Assembly: GCA_946623915.1 (NCBI GenBank)
Contig: CAMORQ010000038.1
Span: 1-11,133, forward strand
Source: an uncultured Coriobacteriaceae bacterium
Lineage (GTDB): Bacteria; Actinomycetota; Coriobacteriia; Coriobacteriales; Eggerthellaceae
Direction: 5' to 3'
DNA length: 11,133 nucleotides
Below are positions 1 to 7,533 of this stretch, piece by piece. The notes below the pieces were generated by a model. It worked only from the letters and a program-made list of their open reading frames with translations. It was not told where the DNA came from and searched no databases. A program made the position numbers and the translations under genes. The first letter of the stretch is position 1. The number at the start of each line of letters is the position of its first letter.

Positions 1-812
1 CGCACCATGTCGATGCCGCCGGAGAAGTCGCCGTACTGCTGGATGGTGTAGAGCAGGATGCCGAACGCGATGACCGAACCGGGCGTTCCGGTGTCTATCG
101 AGTCGAGCGAGTTGGATATGATGCCCGGCAGCACGTCGGCCACCACGAACTTCTTCATCATGCCGTATGCGACCAGAAGGAGGCCGCGGCGCGTGTTTTC
201 CCAATCGGGGCTGTGGGGCTCGAACAGCTGGACCGCCAGCTCGTCGAAGCGGTTGATGGGTCCTTGGATAAGCTGCGGGAACCAGGACACGAACAGCAGG
301 TAGCGCGCGAAGTTGCGCTCGGGCGGGAACTTGCCGTTGTAACAGTCGATGACGTAGCCGACTGACTGGAACGTGTAGAACGAGATGCCCAGCGGAAGCA
401 GCAGGCGCGACGCCCAGAACGTGTCCTGCGCACCGACGAACCCGAGCAGGGTGTTCCAGTACTTGATGTAGCCGAGCACGCCGAAGTTGACGATGAGCGC
501 CGCAAGCAGCACAAGCCACTTGCGGTGCTTGAAACGCTGCTTGATGGCCTTCTTCTCGCTGCGATCCGACGCCTGCTTGCGCAGCTCGTCAGCTTGAGCG
601 TCCAGGCGGGAAAACGCCAGGCCTATGCCAAACGTGGTGCCGGCCGTGAACAGGATGAAAAACAGGTTCTGCCAACCGGTGGCCAGGTAGAACACCATGC
701 TTGCCACGAGCAGCACGACCCATTGCTTGTCGCGCGCAAATCGCCCCATGCCAAAATAAGCCGCCAAGGCGGCGACTAGGAACAAGACGAATTGAAGCGA
801 ATAGAGATTCAT
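1..812 (-). CDS. MBOAT family membrane-bound O-acyltransferase (partial, C-terminus off window)
   Basis: The first 270 residues are present; the gene runs off the left edge. This family moves acyl groups, often acetyl, onto extracytoplasmic polysaccharides or wall polymers (AlgI, DltB and relatives). What I see: hydrophobic helices near residues 5-22, 31-46, 49-66, 99-118, 136-158, 172-190 and 211-228; a charged cytoplasmic loop at 70-98; and the MBOAT-like stretches LPLGISFYTFQSVGYVID (139-156), SWFPQLIQGPI (176-186) and YGDFSGGIDM (260-269). The catalytic histidine of the family lies further on and is not in the window, so activity cannot be judged. Substrate is unknown; partner SGNH or AlgX-like proteins, if any, would lie beyond the edge. 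The ATG at 812 has no Shine-Dalgarno but has TATTAT five bases upstream, which suggests a leaderless transcript. It is divergent from mazG across 68 bases. Confidence 0.93.
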   Translation of the reverse strand, partial: MNLYSLQFVLFLVAALAAYFGMGRFARDKQWVVLLVASMVFYLATGWQNLFFILFTAGTTFGIGLAFSRLDAQADELRKQASDRSEKKAIKQRFKHRKWLVLLAALIVNFGVLGYIKYWNTLLGFVGAQDTFWASRLLLPLGISFYTFQSVGYVIDCYNGKFPPERNFARYLLFVSWFPQLIQGPINRFDELAVQLFEPHSPDWENTRRGLLLVAYGMMKKFVVADVLPGIISNSLDSIDTGTPGSVIAFGILLYTIQQYGDFSGGIDMV

Positions 813-817
813 CGCCG

Positions 818-826
818 ATAATAATA
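818..826 (-). promoter_or_regulatory. Candidate leaderless -10 element for the MBOAT gene
   Basis: On the minus strand two overlapping TATTAT hexamers end 5 and 8 bases before the ATG at 812, and no Shine-Dalgarno is present. A -10 box this close to the start is the arrangement of leaderless genes. A weak TTGGTT lies about 15 bases upstream of the nearer hexamer. The same AT-rich block reads GATAAT/TAGAAT on the plus strand and could also serve mazG. Read by eye only. Confidence 0.4.
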
Positions 827-880
827 GAATAAGGGGCGAACCAACCACACGCGAAACGCCTGATTAGCAAGGAGCATCCA

Positions 881-1828
881 ATGAATGAACACACGCCTGT
901 GGCCGATGCCGCCACCGCGCCCAACCATCCGCCGTTCAACGCCTTCGTGCAGACCGTCCGCGCACTGCGCGACCCGAAAACGGGCTGCCCTTGGGACAAG
1001 AAGCAAACGCACGAAAGCATCGCGAAGAACATGATCGAGGAAGCCTTCGAAGCCGTTTCCGCCATCGAGGAAGGCGATGTGGAGCACATGCGCGAAGAGC
1101 TGGGCGACATGCTGTTGCAGGTGGTGCTGCAAAGCCAGATCGCCGCCGACGCCGGGGAATTCAACATCGACGACGTGGCGCGCGACGTCAACGACAAGAT
1201 CGTCCGGCGCCATCCGCACGTGTTCGGCGCCGACGCATCCTTTGCCGCAGCGGGGCTTTCGCCCAAGCAGGTCGCCGAACTGACCGCCGAACTGGAATCG
1301 AAGGAAGAGCGCAGCGCCGAGGAAGTGCTCGACCTGTGGGATGTCATCAAGCTGCACGAGCGCAAGACGAAGAACACGCGCCGCGCCGAAAAGCGCGCTG
1401 CGGCAGGCTTGGACGCAGGCGCCCCCAAAGGCGTCCTGGAGGACGTCTCCCGCGCCCAACCGGCGCTCATGCGTGCACAGGAAGTATCGCGCAAGACCGT
1501 GGCTTGCGGGTTCGAATGGGAAACGGTCGAAGACGTATGGGCGAAGGTCGACGAGGAAATCGCCGAATTCAAGGAAGCGGTGCGCGAACATGGCGGACGG
1601 AGCACTCAAGCGCAACTGGAGATGGGCGACGTACTGTTCGCGTTGGTCAACGTCGCACGCAAGGAGCACATCGACGCCGAAACCGCACTGCGCCTAACCT
1701 GCGACAAGTTCTGCCGCCGCTGGGAGCGCATGGAAGAGGCGGCCTTTGCGCAAGGCCGCAGCATCGAACAGTGCTCGACCGATGAGCTCGAAGAACTCTG
1801 GCAACAGGCGAAATCCGACGTAGGCTAG
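881..1828 (+). CDS. mazG: MazG nucleoside triphosphate pyrophosphohydrolase
   Basis: Hydrolyses (d)NTPs to NMP and pyrophosphate, cleaning the nucleotide pool; cytoplasmic. The 315 residues hold both MazG repeats. The N-terminal one has CPWDKKQTHESI (36-47), EExxE (E53, E54, E57) and ExxD (E73, D76), followed by HPHVFG (111-116). The C-terminal one, which carries the activity in E. coli MazG, has the same pattern (E225, E226, E229 and E247, D250). All metal-binding acidic residues are therefore present in both. It is about 50 residues longer than the 263-residue E. coli protein, because of a charged helical insert at about 117-145 and a longer KTKNTRRAEKR linker (152-162). AAGGAG about 8 bases before the ATG at 881 supports the start. 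It converges on the amidase gene with a 27-base gap. Confidence 0.95.
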   Translation: MNEHTPVADAATAPNHPPFNAFVQTVRALRDPKTGCPWDKKQTHESIAKNMIEEAFEAVSAIEEGDVEHMREELGDMLLQVVLQSQIAADAGEFNIDDVARDVNDKIVRRHPHVFGADASFAAAGLSPKQVAELTAELESKEERSAEEVLDLWDVIKLHERKTKNTRRAEKRAAAGLDAGAPKGVLEDVSRAQPALMRAQEVSRKTVACGFEWETVEDVWAKVDEEIAEFKEAVREHGGRSTQAQLEMGDVLFALVNVARKEHIDAETALRLTCDKFCRRWERMEEAAFAQGRSIEQCSTDELEELWQQAKSDVG

Positions 1829-1830
1829 GT

Positions 1831-1855
1831 CCGCACTCGGGGACGCGGAATGCGG
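1831..1855. terminator. Weak hairpin between convergent mazG and amidase genes
   Basis: In the 27-base gap between two convergent stop codons, CCGCA (1831-1835) can pair with TGCGG (1851-1855). An alternative pairing is TCCGC with GCGGA. The stem is 5 bp and no T-run follows on either strand, so it is at best a poor bidirectional terminator. Confidence 0.2.
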
Positions 1856-2941
1856 CTAGTAATGGGTGCGGTGGTCTTGGTAGTTGGCTAGGTATCCGGC
1901 GAATTCGGGGCTGGTGTCGGAGTTGCCCGAACGCCAGGCCTTGTGGTCGATGATGGTCGAGGGGAACCCGAAGTACGAATCGATGTAGGCGATGACCGCG
2001 TCCACGGCGGCCAGCTGCTCTTCTGGATAGTAGCCGCTTCCGCTCGTGTGAACCATTTCGATGCCCACCGAGTACGAGTTCATGCCGTAGTCGGCCGCCC
2101 AATCGCCGATGGGCACGGTGCCCACCTTGTCGTCGCGCGATTCGTCTTCCACGCCGTAGGCGGCGTTGTGCCCGGTGTCGCCGAACCCGGCGTGATGCGT
2201 GATCCGGTCGAGCGGGACGCACTGCACCACGCTGCCGTCCTTGTTCACCACGAAGTGCGCCGCGACGCCGGCGCCGTTGCCGTCCCAATAGTTGATCACG
2301 CTGTACGCGTCGCCTTCGCCTTCGGTGTCGTGGAGCACGATGTACTTCTGGTATTCGGCGCCCTTGTACCCATGGTCGAAGCTCGCGCGGAAATCGCTGG
2401 CCAGGTTCAACGAGGCGCTGGCGGCCTGGGCCCTTTCCTGTTCCTGCTGGACAGCCGCCTCTTCCTCGGCGGCTATGCGGGCGGCCTCTTCCTCGGCGGC
2501 TATGCGGGCGGCTTCCTCCTCGGCCGCTTTCTGCTCGGCTTCCGCCTGGATGCGGGCTGCTTCCGCCTCGGCCTCGGCCTTCGCTTTGGCCTCGGCTTCG
2601 GCTTTCGCCGCCGCTTCTGCCTCGGCTTTCGCCTTCGCTTCGGCTTCGGCCTTAGCTTTCGCTTCTTCCTCGGCTTTCTTCTTGGCTTCGTCCTCTGCCT
2701 TTGCCTTGGCTTCCGCTTCGGCCTTGGCCTTCTTCTGAGCAGCTTCGGTAGCGGCTTTTTCCTGCGCAAGAGACACAGACGCCGAAGTTTCCTGGGGCAT
2801 GCTAGATGCCGACACCGGCACCGAAGAAGCGCCCGATGCGCCCGTTGCGTTGAATTGGGATAGGCCGAGGCCGCCCAAGAAAGACACCAAAATGACAGCG
2901 ATGGCGATAACCGCAGTGCGGGCTCCTGATTGCGAATTCAT
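1856..2941 (-). CDS. Exported N-acetylmuramoyl-L-alanine amidase (amidase_2 domain) with Lys/Ala/Glu stalk
   Basis: Cleaves the bond between N-acetylmuramic acid and L-alanine of peptidoglycan, outside the cell membrane. The 361 residues comprise a signal peptide or membrane anchor (9-28), a Ser/Thr-rich stretch (32-57), a repetitive K/A/E-rich helical stalk (58-170) and a C-terminal amidase_2/PGRP-type domain (about 180-361). Likely zinc ligands are H204 (in IVLHDTE), H333 (in IIDHK) and D342, the H-H-D set seen in AmpD-like enzymes. The domain also has AAHFVVNKDGSVVQ (227-240), HHAG (249-252) and GIEM (293-296). The start at 2941 has an excellent Shine-Dalgarno, AAAAAGGAG, about 8 bases upstream. 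An ATG 30 codons earlier would add an implausible cytoplasmic leader. It lies 182 bases downstream of the GH3 gene, behind a hairpin, and has its own promoter-like box. A secreted versus anchored form cannot be decided. Confidence 0.92.
   Translation of the reverse strand: MNSQSGARTAVIAIAVILVSFLGGLGLSQFNATGASGASSVPVSASSMPQETSASVSLAQEKAATEAAQKKAKAEAEAKAKAEDEAKKKAEEEAKAKAEAEAKAKAEAEAAAKAEAEAKAKAEAEAEAARIQAEAEQKAAEEEAARIAAEEEAARIAAEEEAAVQQEQERAQAASASLNLASDFRASFDHGYKGAEYQKYIVLHDTEGEGDAYSVINYWDGNGAGVAAHFVVNKDGSVVQCVPLDRITHHAGFGDTGHNAAYGVEDESRDDKVGTVPIGDWAADYGMNSYSVGIEMVHTSGSGYYPEEQLAAVDAVIAYIDSYFGFPSTIIDHKAWRSGNSDTSPEFAGYLANYQDHRTHY
2432..2764 (-). repeat. Low-complexity repeat region encoding the amidase K/A/E stalk
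   Basis: About 330 bases built almost wholly from Ala, Glu and Lys codons give a charged, probably helical or coiled-coil stalk of about 110 residues. Short units such as AKAEAE recur. Within it lies an exact 27-bp tandem duplication, 2459-2485 and 2486-2512, in frame and encoding EEEAARIAA twice. The repeats keep several frames on the opposite strand open, which produces spurious reading frames. Confidence 0.9.
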
Positions 2942-2981
2942 CGTTTCTGCTCCTTTTTCGCAAGATTCGTCGAGCGCGCAT

Positions 2982-2987
2982 ATTTTA
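2982..2987 (-). promoter_or_regulatory. Candidate -10 box for the amidase gene
   Basis: TAAAAT on the minus strand lies about 40 bases before the ATG at 2941, in an AT-rich patch of an otherwise GC-rich spacer. The only -35-like sequence is a weak TGGTTG about 17 bases upstream. Together with the hairpin after the GH3 gene it suggests separate transcription of the amidase. Confidence 0.4.
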
Positions 2988-3066
2988 CAACGAACGCGCA
3001 CGAGCAACCATCGCATGCAAGCGAACTCCACTTGCCGTCCGTGCGGCGGGTTGCGACACGCGCAGG

Positions 3067-3103
3067 CAAACAGCGTCGTCTAGGCGCTGCCAGACGAACG
3101 CTG
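3067..3103 (-). terminator. Hairpin terminator downstream of the GH3 gene
   Basis: CAGCGTTCGTCT and AGACGACGCTG (minus strand, arms between 3103 and 3071) pair over 11 bp with one bulge. An inner GGC/GCC pair shortens the loop. A short TTT follows on the minus strand at 3070-3068, while no T-run follows on the plus strand. The stem begins about 20 bases after the GH3 stop codon, as expected for an intrinsic terminator, although the T-run is short. Confidence 0.6.
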
Positions 3104-3123
3104 CGAGCAGGCCGAAGGGGCCC

Positions 3124-4497
3124 CTACCCCGCGTAGGCGAGCTTCATCTCCAAGATGCGCGTCACCGACTCGTCGATGCGCTGTTCGCTGATGCGGCCGC
3201 TTTCAACCGCCTGAAGCACCCCAAGGTAGGCCGCTTGGAAATCGATCGGCATGAGTGCGATGTCGGCGCCGGCCTCGATCGCGCGCACGGACGCTTCGGC
3301 GTCGCCAAAAGCCTGCTGCGCGGCATCCATCGCGAGCGAATCGGTGACCACCACGCCTTGGAAGCCCAGCTGGCCGCGGAGCACGTCGGTTATCAGCGTC
3401 GGCGAAAAGGTGGCGGGAATCGCGTCTCCCGTGATGTTGGGACAGGAGATGTGCCCCACCATGATCATGGGCACGCCAGCGTCGATAGCGGCCTGGAAGG
3501 GACGTAGGTCGCTTTCGGACAGCTCGTCGAGCGTCTTGCCGGTCTCTATGGATTGCTCGTGGGAATCGCCCGCGGCCGATCCGATGCCGGGATAATGCTT
3601 GGCGCACGACATGGTGCGGGCGCTGCCGAACCCTTCGACCTGCGCGGCGACCATGGGAGACACGGCGTCTGCGGACGACCCGAACGAACGCTCGTACATG
3701 GTGCCGCCAGGTGGGTCGTCGATGTCGGCGACGGGAGCGAAATCGACGTTGAAGCCGTACTGGCGCAAGTAGGTCCCGATGGCATGCGCCGCATCGCGGG
3801 CCGCCTGCACGTCGCCGGCGTCGCCGATGACGCGCATGTCGCCCAGATCCGATTCGGGGAACGCGGGGTTGGCCCCGATGCGCGAAACCGTGCCGCCTTC
3901 CTCGTCGACGCACAGCAGCATGTCCACGCCCACCAGTTCGCGGGACGCCGCCTGCAGGTCCTTCGCGAGCGTAGCCGCCTGGTCGGGATCGACCAGGCTG
4001 GACTCCAACATGCAAACCCCGCCGACCGGCGTCGCGGCCAGATTGGACCGCACGTCGTCGTCGACGTAGGTAAGCGTCGAAGCGTCCGAGCACAGGGATT
4101 CGCCTGACACGATGAACATCTGGGCGATTTTCTGCTCCAGTGTGAGGGACGAAAGCAGTTTCGCCGCTTCGGTTGCGCCCGCATGCGCACTGGCAGAAGA
4201 ACCCTCGCCGGAAGGTGCCAGAGCAGACGAAGCGGACGTGCCCGCGGCAGATGCGTCCGCATCCGCGCCGTACGCGCCGTCCGCGCTGCTCGGGGCAGCG
4301 CCTTGGGTTTCCGACGATGCTTCCATGCGGTCCTGGACTACGGCCTCCGCGGTCGCTGAAGCAGCCTGGCTAGACGATGCGCCGCCGCTCGGAGCGCCAG
4401 CCGGGGCGCTGCAAGCGCACATCGCCAACAGCAAACAGGCTGCCGCCGCCCAAATGGCGCGCTTCAGCAAGCGGCCCTTCTTCCCGGCGCGGGCCAC
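3124..4497 (-). CDS. Glycoside hydrolase family 3 beta-N-acetylhexosaminidase, NagZ-like lipoprotein
   Basis: Probably removes N-acetylglucosamine from muropeptides or other wall sugars outside the membrane, like Bacillus NagZ/YbbD and mycobacterial LpqI. The 457 residues hold a basic N-terminus and hydrophobic helix (10-28) ending in MCAC, a passable lipobox with C29 the likely lipidated residue. An Ala/Ser/Gly-rich linker (30-108) leads to a single GH3 barrel (about 113-457). Key motifs are DEEGG (198-202), KHYPG (300-304), D311-S-H313 (the Asp-His catalytic dyad region of NagZ) and VVTDSLAM with nucleophile D386. No second GH3 domain is present, as is usual for NagZ. The GTG start at 4497 lies one base after the stop codon of the M16C gene, and its Shine-Dalgarno GGAGGA sits inside that gene's last codons, which implies translational coupling. 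Confidence 0.92.
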   Translation of the reverse strand: MARAGKKGRLLKRAIWAAAACLLLAMCACSAPAGAPSGGASSSQAASATAEAVVQDRMEASSETQGAAPSSADGAYGADADASAAGTSASSALAPSGEGSSASAHAGATEAAKLLSSLTLEQKIAQMFIVSGESLCSDASTLTYVDDDVRSNLAATPVGGVCMLESSLVDPDQAATLAKDLQAASRELVGVDMLLCVDEEGGTVSRIGANPAFPESDLGDMRVIGDAGDVQAARDAAHAIGTYLRQYGFNVDFAPVADIDDPPGGTMYERSFGSSADAVSPMVAAQVEGFGSARTMSCAKHYPGIGSAAGDSHEQSIETGKTLDELSESDLRPFQAAIDAGVPMIMVGHISCPNITGDAIPATFSPTLITDVLRGQLGFQGVVVTDSLAMDAAQQAFGDAEASVRAIEAGADIALMPIDFQAAYLGVLQAVESGRISEQRIDESVTRILEMKLAYAG

Positions 4498-4498
4498 G

Positions 4499-7402
4499 CT
4501 ATTCCTCCATCAAAGCGGAAACGGTGCCAAAGCGCGCATCGGCCGATTCGACGATGCCGGCGCTGCCGAACACGCACACCGCATCGCTTTGCGCGAGTTC
4601 GTCAAGCTTGCCCGAAAGCGCACGGATGCTGTCGGGGGTCGCAGAAAGCAGCGTTTCGCGAATATGGTCGCGCCACCCTTCGGGCCGCCGCTTGAAGTAC
4701 TCCTCGTCCTGACGTCGCGCTATCATGCGCGGCTTCACCGGAGCGTCGTGCGATGCCACCGCGCTTACGATGTAGCCTTCCATTTCGTCGTCGGCGGGAT
4801 CGAACGCGGCAAGCCAGGTTCCCGCTTCGTCGAAACGCGCCAACGTGGCATCCAGCTGCGGATCGCGGTAGGAATAGAAACGCACGCCGCCCGACTGCTC
4901 GCTGCGGAAACCGCATCCGTATGCGCCGCCTTTCACGCGCACTTCGTTCCAAAGGTAGTCGTAGCCCATAACGCGACCCAGCAAAAGCCAGGACCCGTCG
5001 TAGTCGATGCGTCCCAGATCGGCGCTTTTAGCGACATAGCACACATCGGTGGGCATGGTGAACGCCTCGCGCTTGACCTGGGGGTCCGGAATCTTCAAGG
5101 AACGCTCCCGCGAACCGCAATCCGCCAGACCGAAATCGCCCGCATGGGCCCAGAACTCTTTCAGCTCTTCGCCGCTTCCCGTGAAACTGGCCGTAAGCGC
5201 ATCCTTGGTGAATATGCGGTCGCGCAGCGTTTCGAGCCGCGTGCGCAATTCGTCGAACCGCTCGTCGAAGTGGGCAATCAAATCCTTCAGGAAACGGTAG
5301 AAATCGACGCCGGCGAGCGCTTCGGAAATCACGGCGGATTTGAAGCAGTACGAATTGGCGCGCGACATGGCCCGCGTGTGGCCTTCGCCGAGGAAGGAAT
5401 CCTCGAGCGCGATGCGCCTCTGCACGAGGATGTCGCGGATGCGGGACGCGTCGTCGAAACGCGTGGTCGCCCAGACGCTGCGCGGAATGTCCGCCAGGTT
5501 CTCCAGCTCTTCGGAAATGGCCGATGCGCTCGCGATCATGCGCAGCGAAACCTCGTTGGGATCGTCGTGCAACGTCGTCGTGCCGGTGAAAAAGCGCATC
5601 ATGCCCAAGTGCGAGCGCGTATGCACGTCCAGTTCCGCGGCCGTAAGGTCTTCGGTGTCCAGATTTCCCAACAGCATCGCGAGCAGCGTGACGTAGGGCA
5701 CGTCCTCCCACTGGATGTGATTGGCGTCGAAATAGAGCCGCAGGTAGCAGATGCGGCGCGTGGCCAGGTCGTGATGCAGGCACGGCACGGGCGTGTCGTC
5801 GCGCAGCACTGCGGGGGTCTCGTGCTTGGCCGGACCGATGTCGGAGACGTGCAGCTGGGGCAGTTTCGCAAGGTCTTCGGGAGCGTCGGGGGCTTTCTGG
5901 CGCGCACGGAGCACTTCCACTTCCTGCTCGATTGCGGCGATGTCGTCTTCTTCCAAGCTGGCCAGCTTTTCGGAAAGCTCGAGCGCTTCTTCGCCGTCCC
6001 CGTCCGATGCGACAGGCTTCACCTCGACCAGGGCGACATGGTCGTTTTCCAGCACGAGCGACGAGAGCACGTCTTCGAAGTAGCGGCCTTCCAGACCGGC
6101 GCGCATATGGGAAATCGGCTCCTCGTAACGCAGGTAGAGCGTCGCGTCGTCGTTGTAGAGCCAACCGCTCAAGGCGTTCACGGCGAGCACGACGCCGTCG
6201 GCCATGCCGCGGTCGCGTTCGCGCAGCGCAAACGACATCTGGGCGAGCGACGCTTCGAGAACGTCGCGCGGGATGCCGCCCTCGACCAGCTTGCGCACCT
6301 GCTCCTCGATCAGGTCGGCGAAACGTTGGGCGACGTCGGGCTTGGCGCCTTTCAACATGAAGAAAGCCACCGGGGCGGCCTGGGAGTCCAGCAGGTAGGC
6401 CGTGCAGTCACCGCCGAGCTGCGCGTCGAGCACCGCGCGCTTCAGGGGCGCTTCGTTGCCGCCCATAAGCGCATCCATGAGTATGTCAGTGGCGAGCACC
6501 CGCTCGAAATCGCTCGAACCCCCGACGACGTAACCGATTCCCACGCAAGCGTTTTCGGGCGCCGTTTCCATTTCGACCACGTTCCCGAAACTGCGCCGCG
6601 GACGTATCTCGCCTACCGGATTCGGAGCGCCGGGGGCAGGCGGCTGCTCGCGGTCCAGATATTCGTCCGAAAGGAAGCCGAGGACACGGCGGATGTCCAG
6701 ATCGCCGTAGAGCACGATGTAGGCGTTGTCCAGACGGTAGTGGCGAGCATGCGCGTCGCAGTAGTCTTCGTAGGTTAACTTCGGGATGGCGCGAGGACGT
6801 CCTCCGCTTTCGTAGGCGTAGCACGTGTCGGGGAACAGCTCGCGGTTCATGGCGTGGTACAGCACGTTTTCCGGATCGGAGAGCGCACCTTTCATCTCGT
6901 TGAACACGACGCCGTTGTAGACAAGGCGCGCCTCGCCGTCCTGACCGCGTTCCACTTCGTAGTGCCAGCCTTCCTGCTGGAAGATTTCGCGCTCGCGGTA
7001 GAGGGCGGGATGCAGCACCGCGTCCAGGTACACGTCCATCAGGTTCAGCAAATCCTGTTCGTTGGTGCTGGCCACCGGATAAGCCGTCTTGTCGGGAAAG
7101 GTCATGGCGTTCAGGAACGTCTGCATGCTCGTACGCAACAGGTTCACGAACGGCTCTTTCACAGGGAACTTGTCGCTGCCGCACAGCACCGAATGCTCAA
7201 GGATGTGGAACACCCCCGTGTCGTCTGCCGGCGGCGTTTTGAACGTGATCGAAAACGCCTTGTTTTCGTCGTCGTTTTGCAGATAGAGCAGCTTTGCGCC
7301 GCTCTTTTCGTGGGTCATGACGATGGCCACTCCGTCGATTTCGGCAAGCTCTTCGGTGCTCTTCACCGTGAACCCACACAGCGTATCCCCTGCTTGCAGC
7401 AT
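4499..7402 (-). CDS. M16C-family zinc metallopeptidase (presequence protease/insulinase-like)
   Basis: Degrades peptides or unstructured oligopeptides inside a closed chamber formed by its two halves. At 967 residues it has the normal single-chain length of the PreP/M16C group. The inverted zinc motif HILEH is complete (H66, E69, H70), with the distal zinc ligand E169 in VVFNEM. The C-terminal half carries RVKGGAYG (822-829), with R822 and Y828 spaced like the substrate-binding Arg-Tyr pair known in PreP, followed by FYSYRDP. No signal peptide is visible, so it is probably cytoplasmic. GAGGA about 7 bases before the ATG at 7402 supports the start. It is first in a transcript with the GH3 gene and is divergent from murI. 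Natural substrate is unknown. The very long open frames antisense to it are a by-product of its codon use. Confidence 0.95.
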   Translation of the reverse strand: MLQAGDTLCGFTVKSTEELAEIDGVAIVMTHEKSGAKLLYLQNDDENKAFSITFKTPPADDTGVFHILEHSVLCGSDKFPVKEPFVNLLRTSMQTFLNAMTFPDKTAYPVASTNEQDLLNLMDVYLDAVLHPALYREREIFQQEGWHYEVERGQDGEARLVYNGVVFNEMKGALSDPENVLYHAMNRELFPDTCYAYESGGRPRAIPKLTYEDYCDAHARHYRLDNAYIVLYGDLDIRRVLGFLSDEYLDREQPPAPGAPNPVGEIRPRRSFGNVVEMETAPENACVGIGYVVGGSSDFERVLATDILMDALMGGNEAPLKRAVLDAQLGGDCTAYLLDSQAAPVAFFMLKGAKPDVAQRFADLIEEQVRKLVEGGIPRDVLEASLAQMSFALRERDRGMADGVVLAVNALSGWLYNDDATLYLRYEEPISHMRAGLEGRYFEDVLSSLVLENDHVALVEVKPVASDGDGEEALELSEKLASLEEDDIAAIEQEVEVLRARQKAPDAPEDLAKLPQLHVSDIGPAKHETPAVLRDDTPVPCLHHDLATRRICYLRLYFDANHIQWEDVPYVTLLAMLLGNLDTEDLTAAELDVHTRSHLGMMRFFTGTTTLHDDPNEVSLRMIASASAISEELENLADIPRSVWATTRFDDASRIRDILVQRRIALEDSFLGEGHTRAMSRANSYCFKSAVISEALAGVDFYRFLKDLIAHFDERFDELRTRLETLRDRIFTKDALTASFTGSGEELKEFWAHAGDFGLADCGSRERSLKIPDPQVKREAFTMPTDVCYVAKSADLGRIDYDGSWLLLGRVMGYDYLWNEVRVKGGAYGCGFRSEQSGGVRFYSYRDPQLDATLARFDEAGTWLAAFDPADDEMEGYIVSAVASHDAPVKPRMIARRQDEEYFKRRPEGWRDHIRETLLSATPDSIRALSGKLDELAQSDAVCVFGSAGIVESADARFGTVSALMEE

Positions 7403-7521
7403 GTGTATCCTCGTTTCTTCGCAGTCGTGTCGCGTGGCCGAAACGCATCTTGCCGTACCTGTTTGGCATGCCGTCGAACCGGCGGCTGGCAGCGCGCACG
7501 CCCCATATTTCGTTCGTCAGG

Positions 7522-7527
7522 TATTAT
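7522..7527 (+). promoter_or_regulatory. Candidate leaderless -10 box (TATTAT) for murI
   Basis: TATTAT ends six bases before the murI ATG at 7534, which places the expected transcription start at or next to the A of the ATG. No Shine-Dalgarno is visible between box and start, and no recognisable -35 lies upstream. Confidence 0.45.
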
Positions 7528-7528
7528 A
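7523..7528 (-). promoter_or_regulatory. Candidate -10 box (TATAAT) for the M16C-GH3 transcript
   Basis: A perfect TATAAT reads on the minus strand about 120 bases before the M16C start codon, so the leader would be about 110 bases. The -35 is poor: TTTCGG lies 18 bases upstream, inside the murI coding region. The box is almost exactly opposite the plus-strand TATTAT of murI, so the two promoters, if real, exclude one another. Confidence 0.4.
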
Positions 7529-7533
7529 GTGCT

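Noticed and set aside
1943..2863. A 306-codon plus-strand frame rich in Gly/Phe/Leu repeats, resembling a repeat protein.
   Set aside because: It is the complement of the K/A/E stalk of the amidase; the repeats keep the opposite frame open. There is no start signal.
2942..3031. Upstream ATG extending the amidase by 30 residues.
   Set aside because: The extension puts Cys/Arg-rich residues before a clear signal sequence, while the internal ATG at 2941 has a near-ideal Shine-Dalgarno.
4112..6778. An 888-codon open frame on the plus strand, antisense to the M16C and GH3 genes.
   Set aside because: The minus-strand genes carry complete family motifs over the whole stretch. The plus-strand product is His/Arg/Val-rich with no domain, has no ribosome binding site and spans two real genes. 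It is an effect of GC-rich codon use.
7450..7533. Upstream ATG extending murI by 28 residues.
   Set aside because: The extension does not look like racemase, and it overlaps the -10 boxes. The 7534 start gives the normal family N-terminus.
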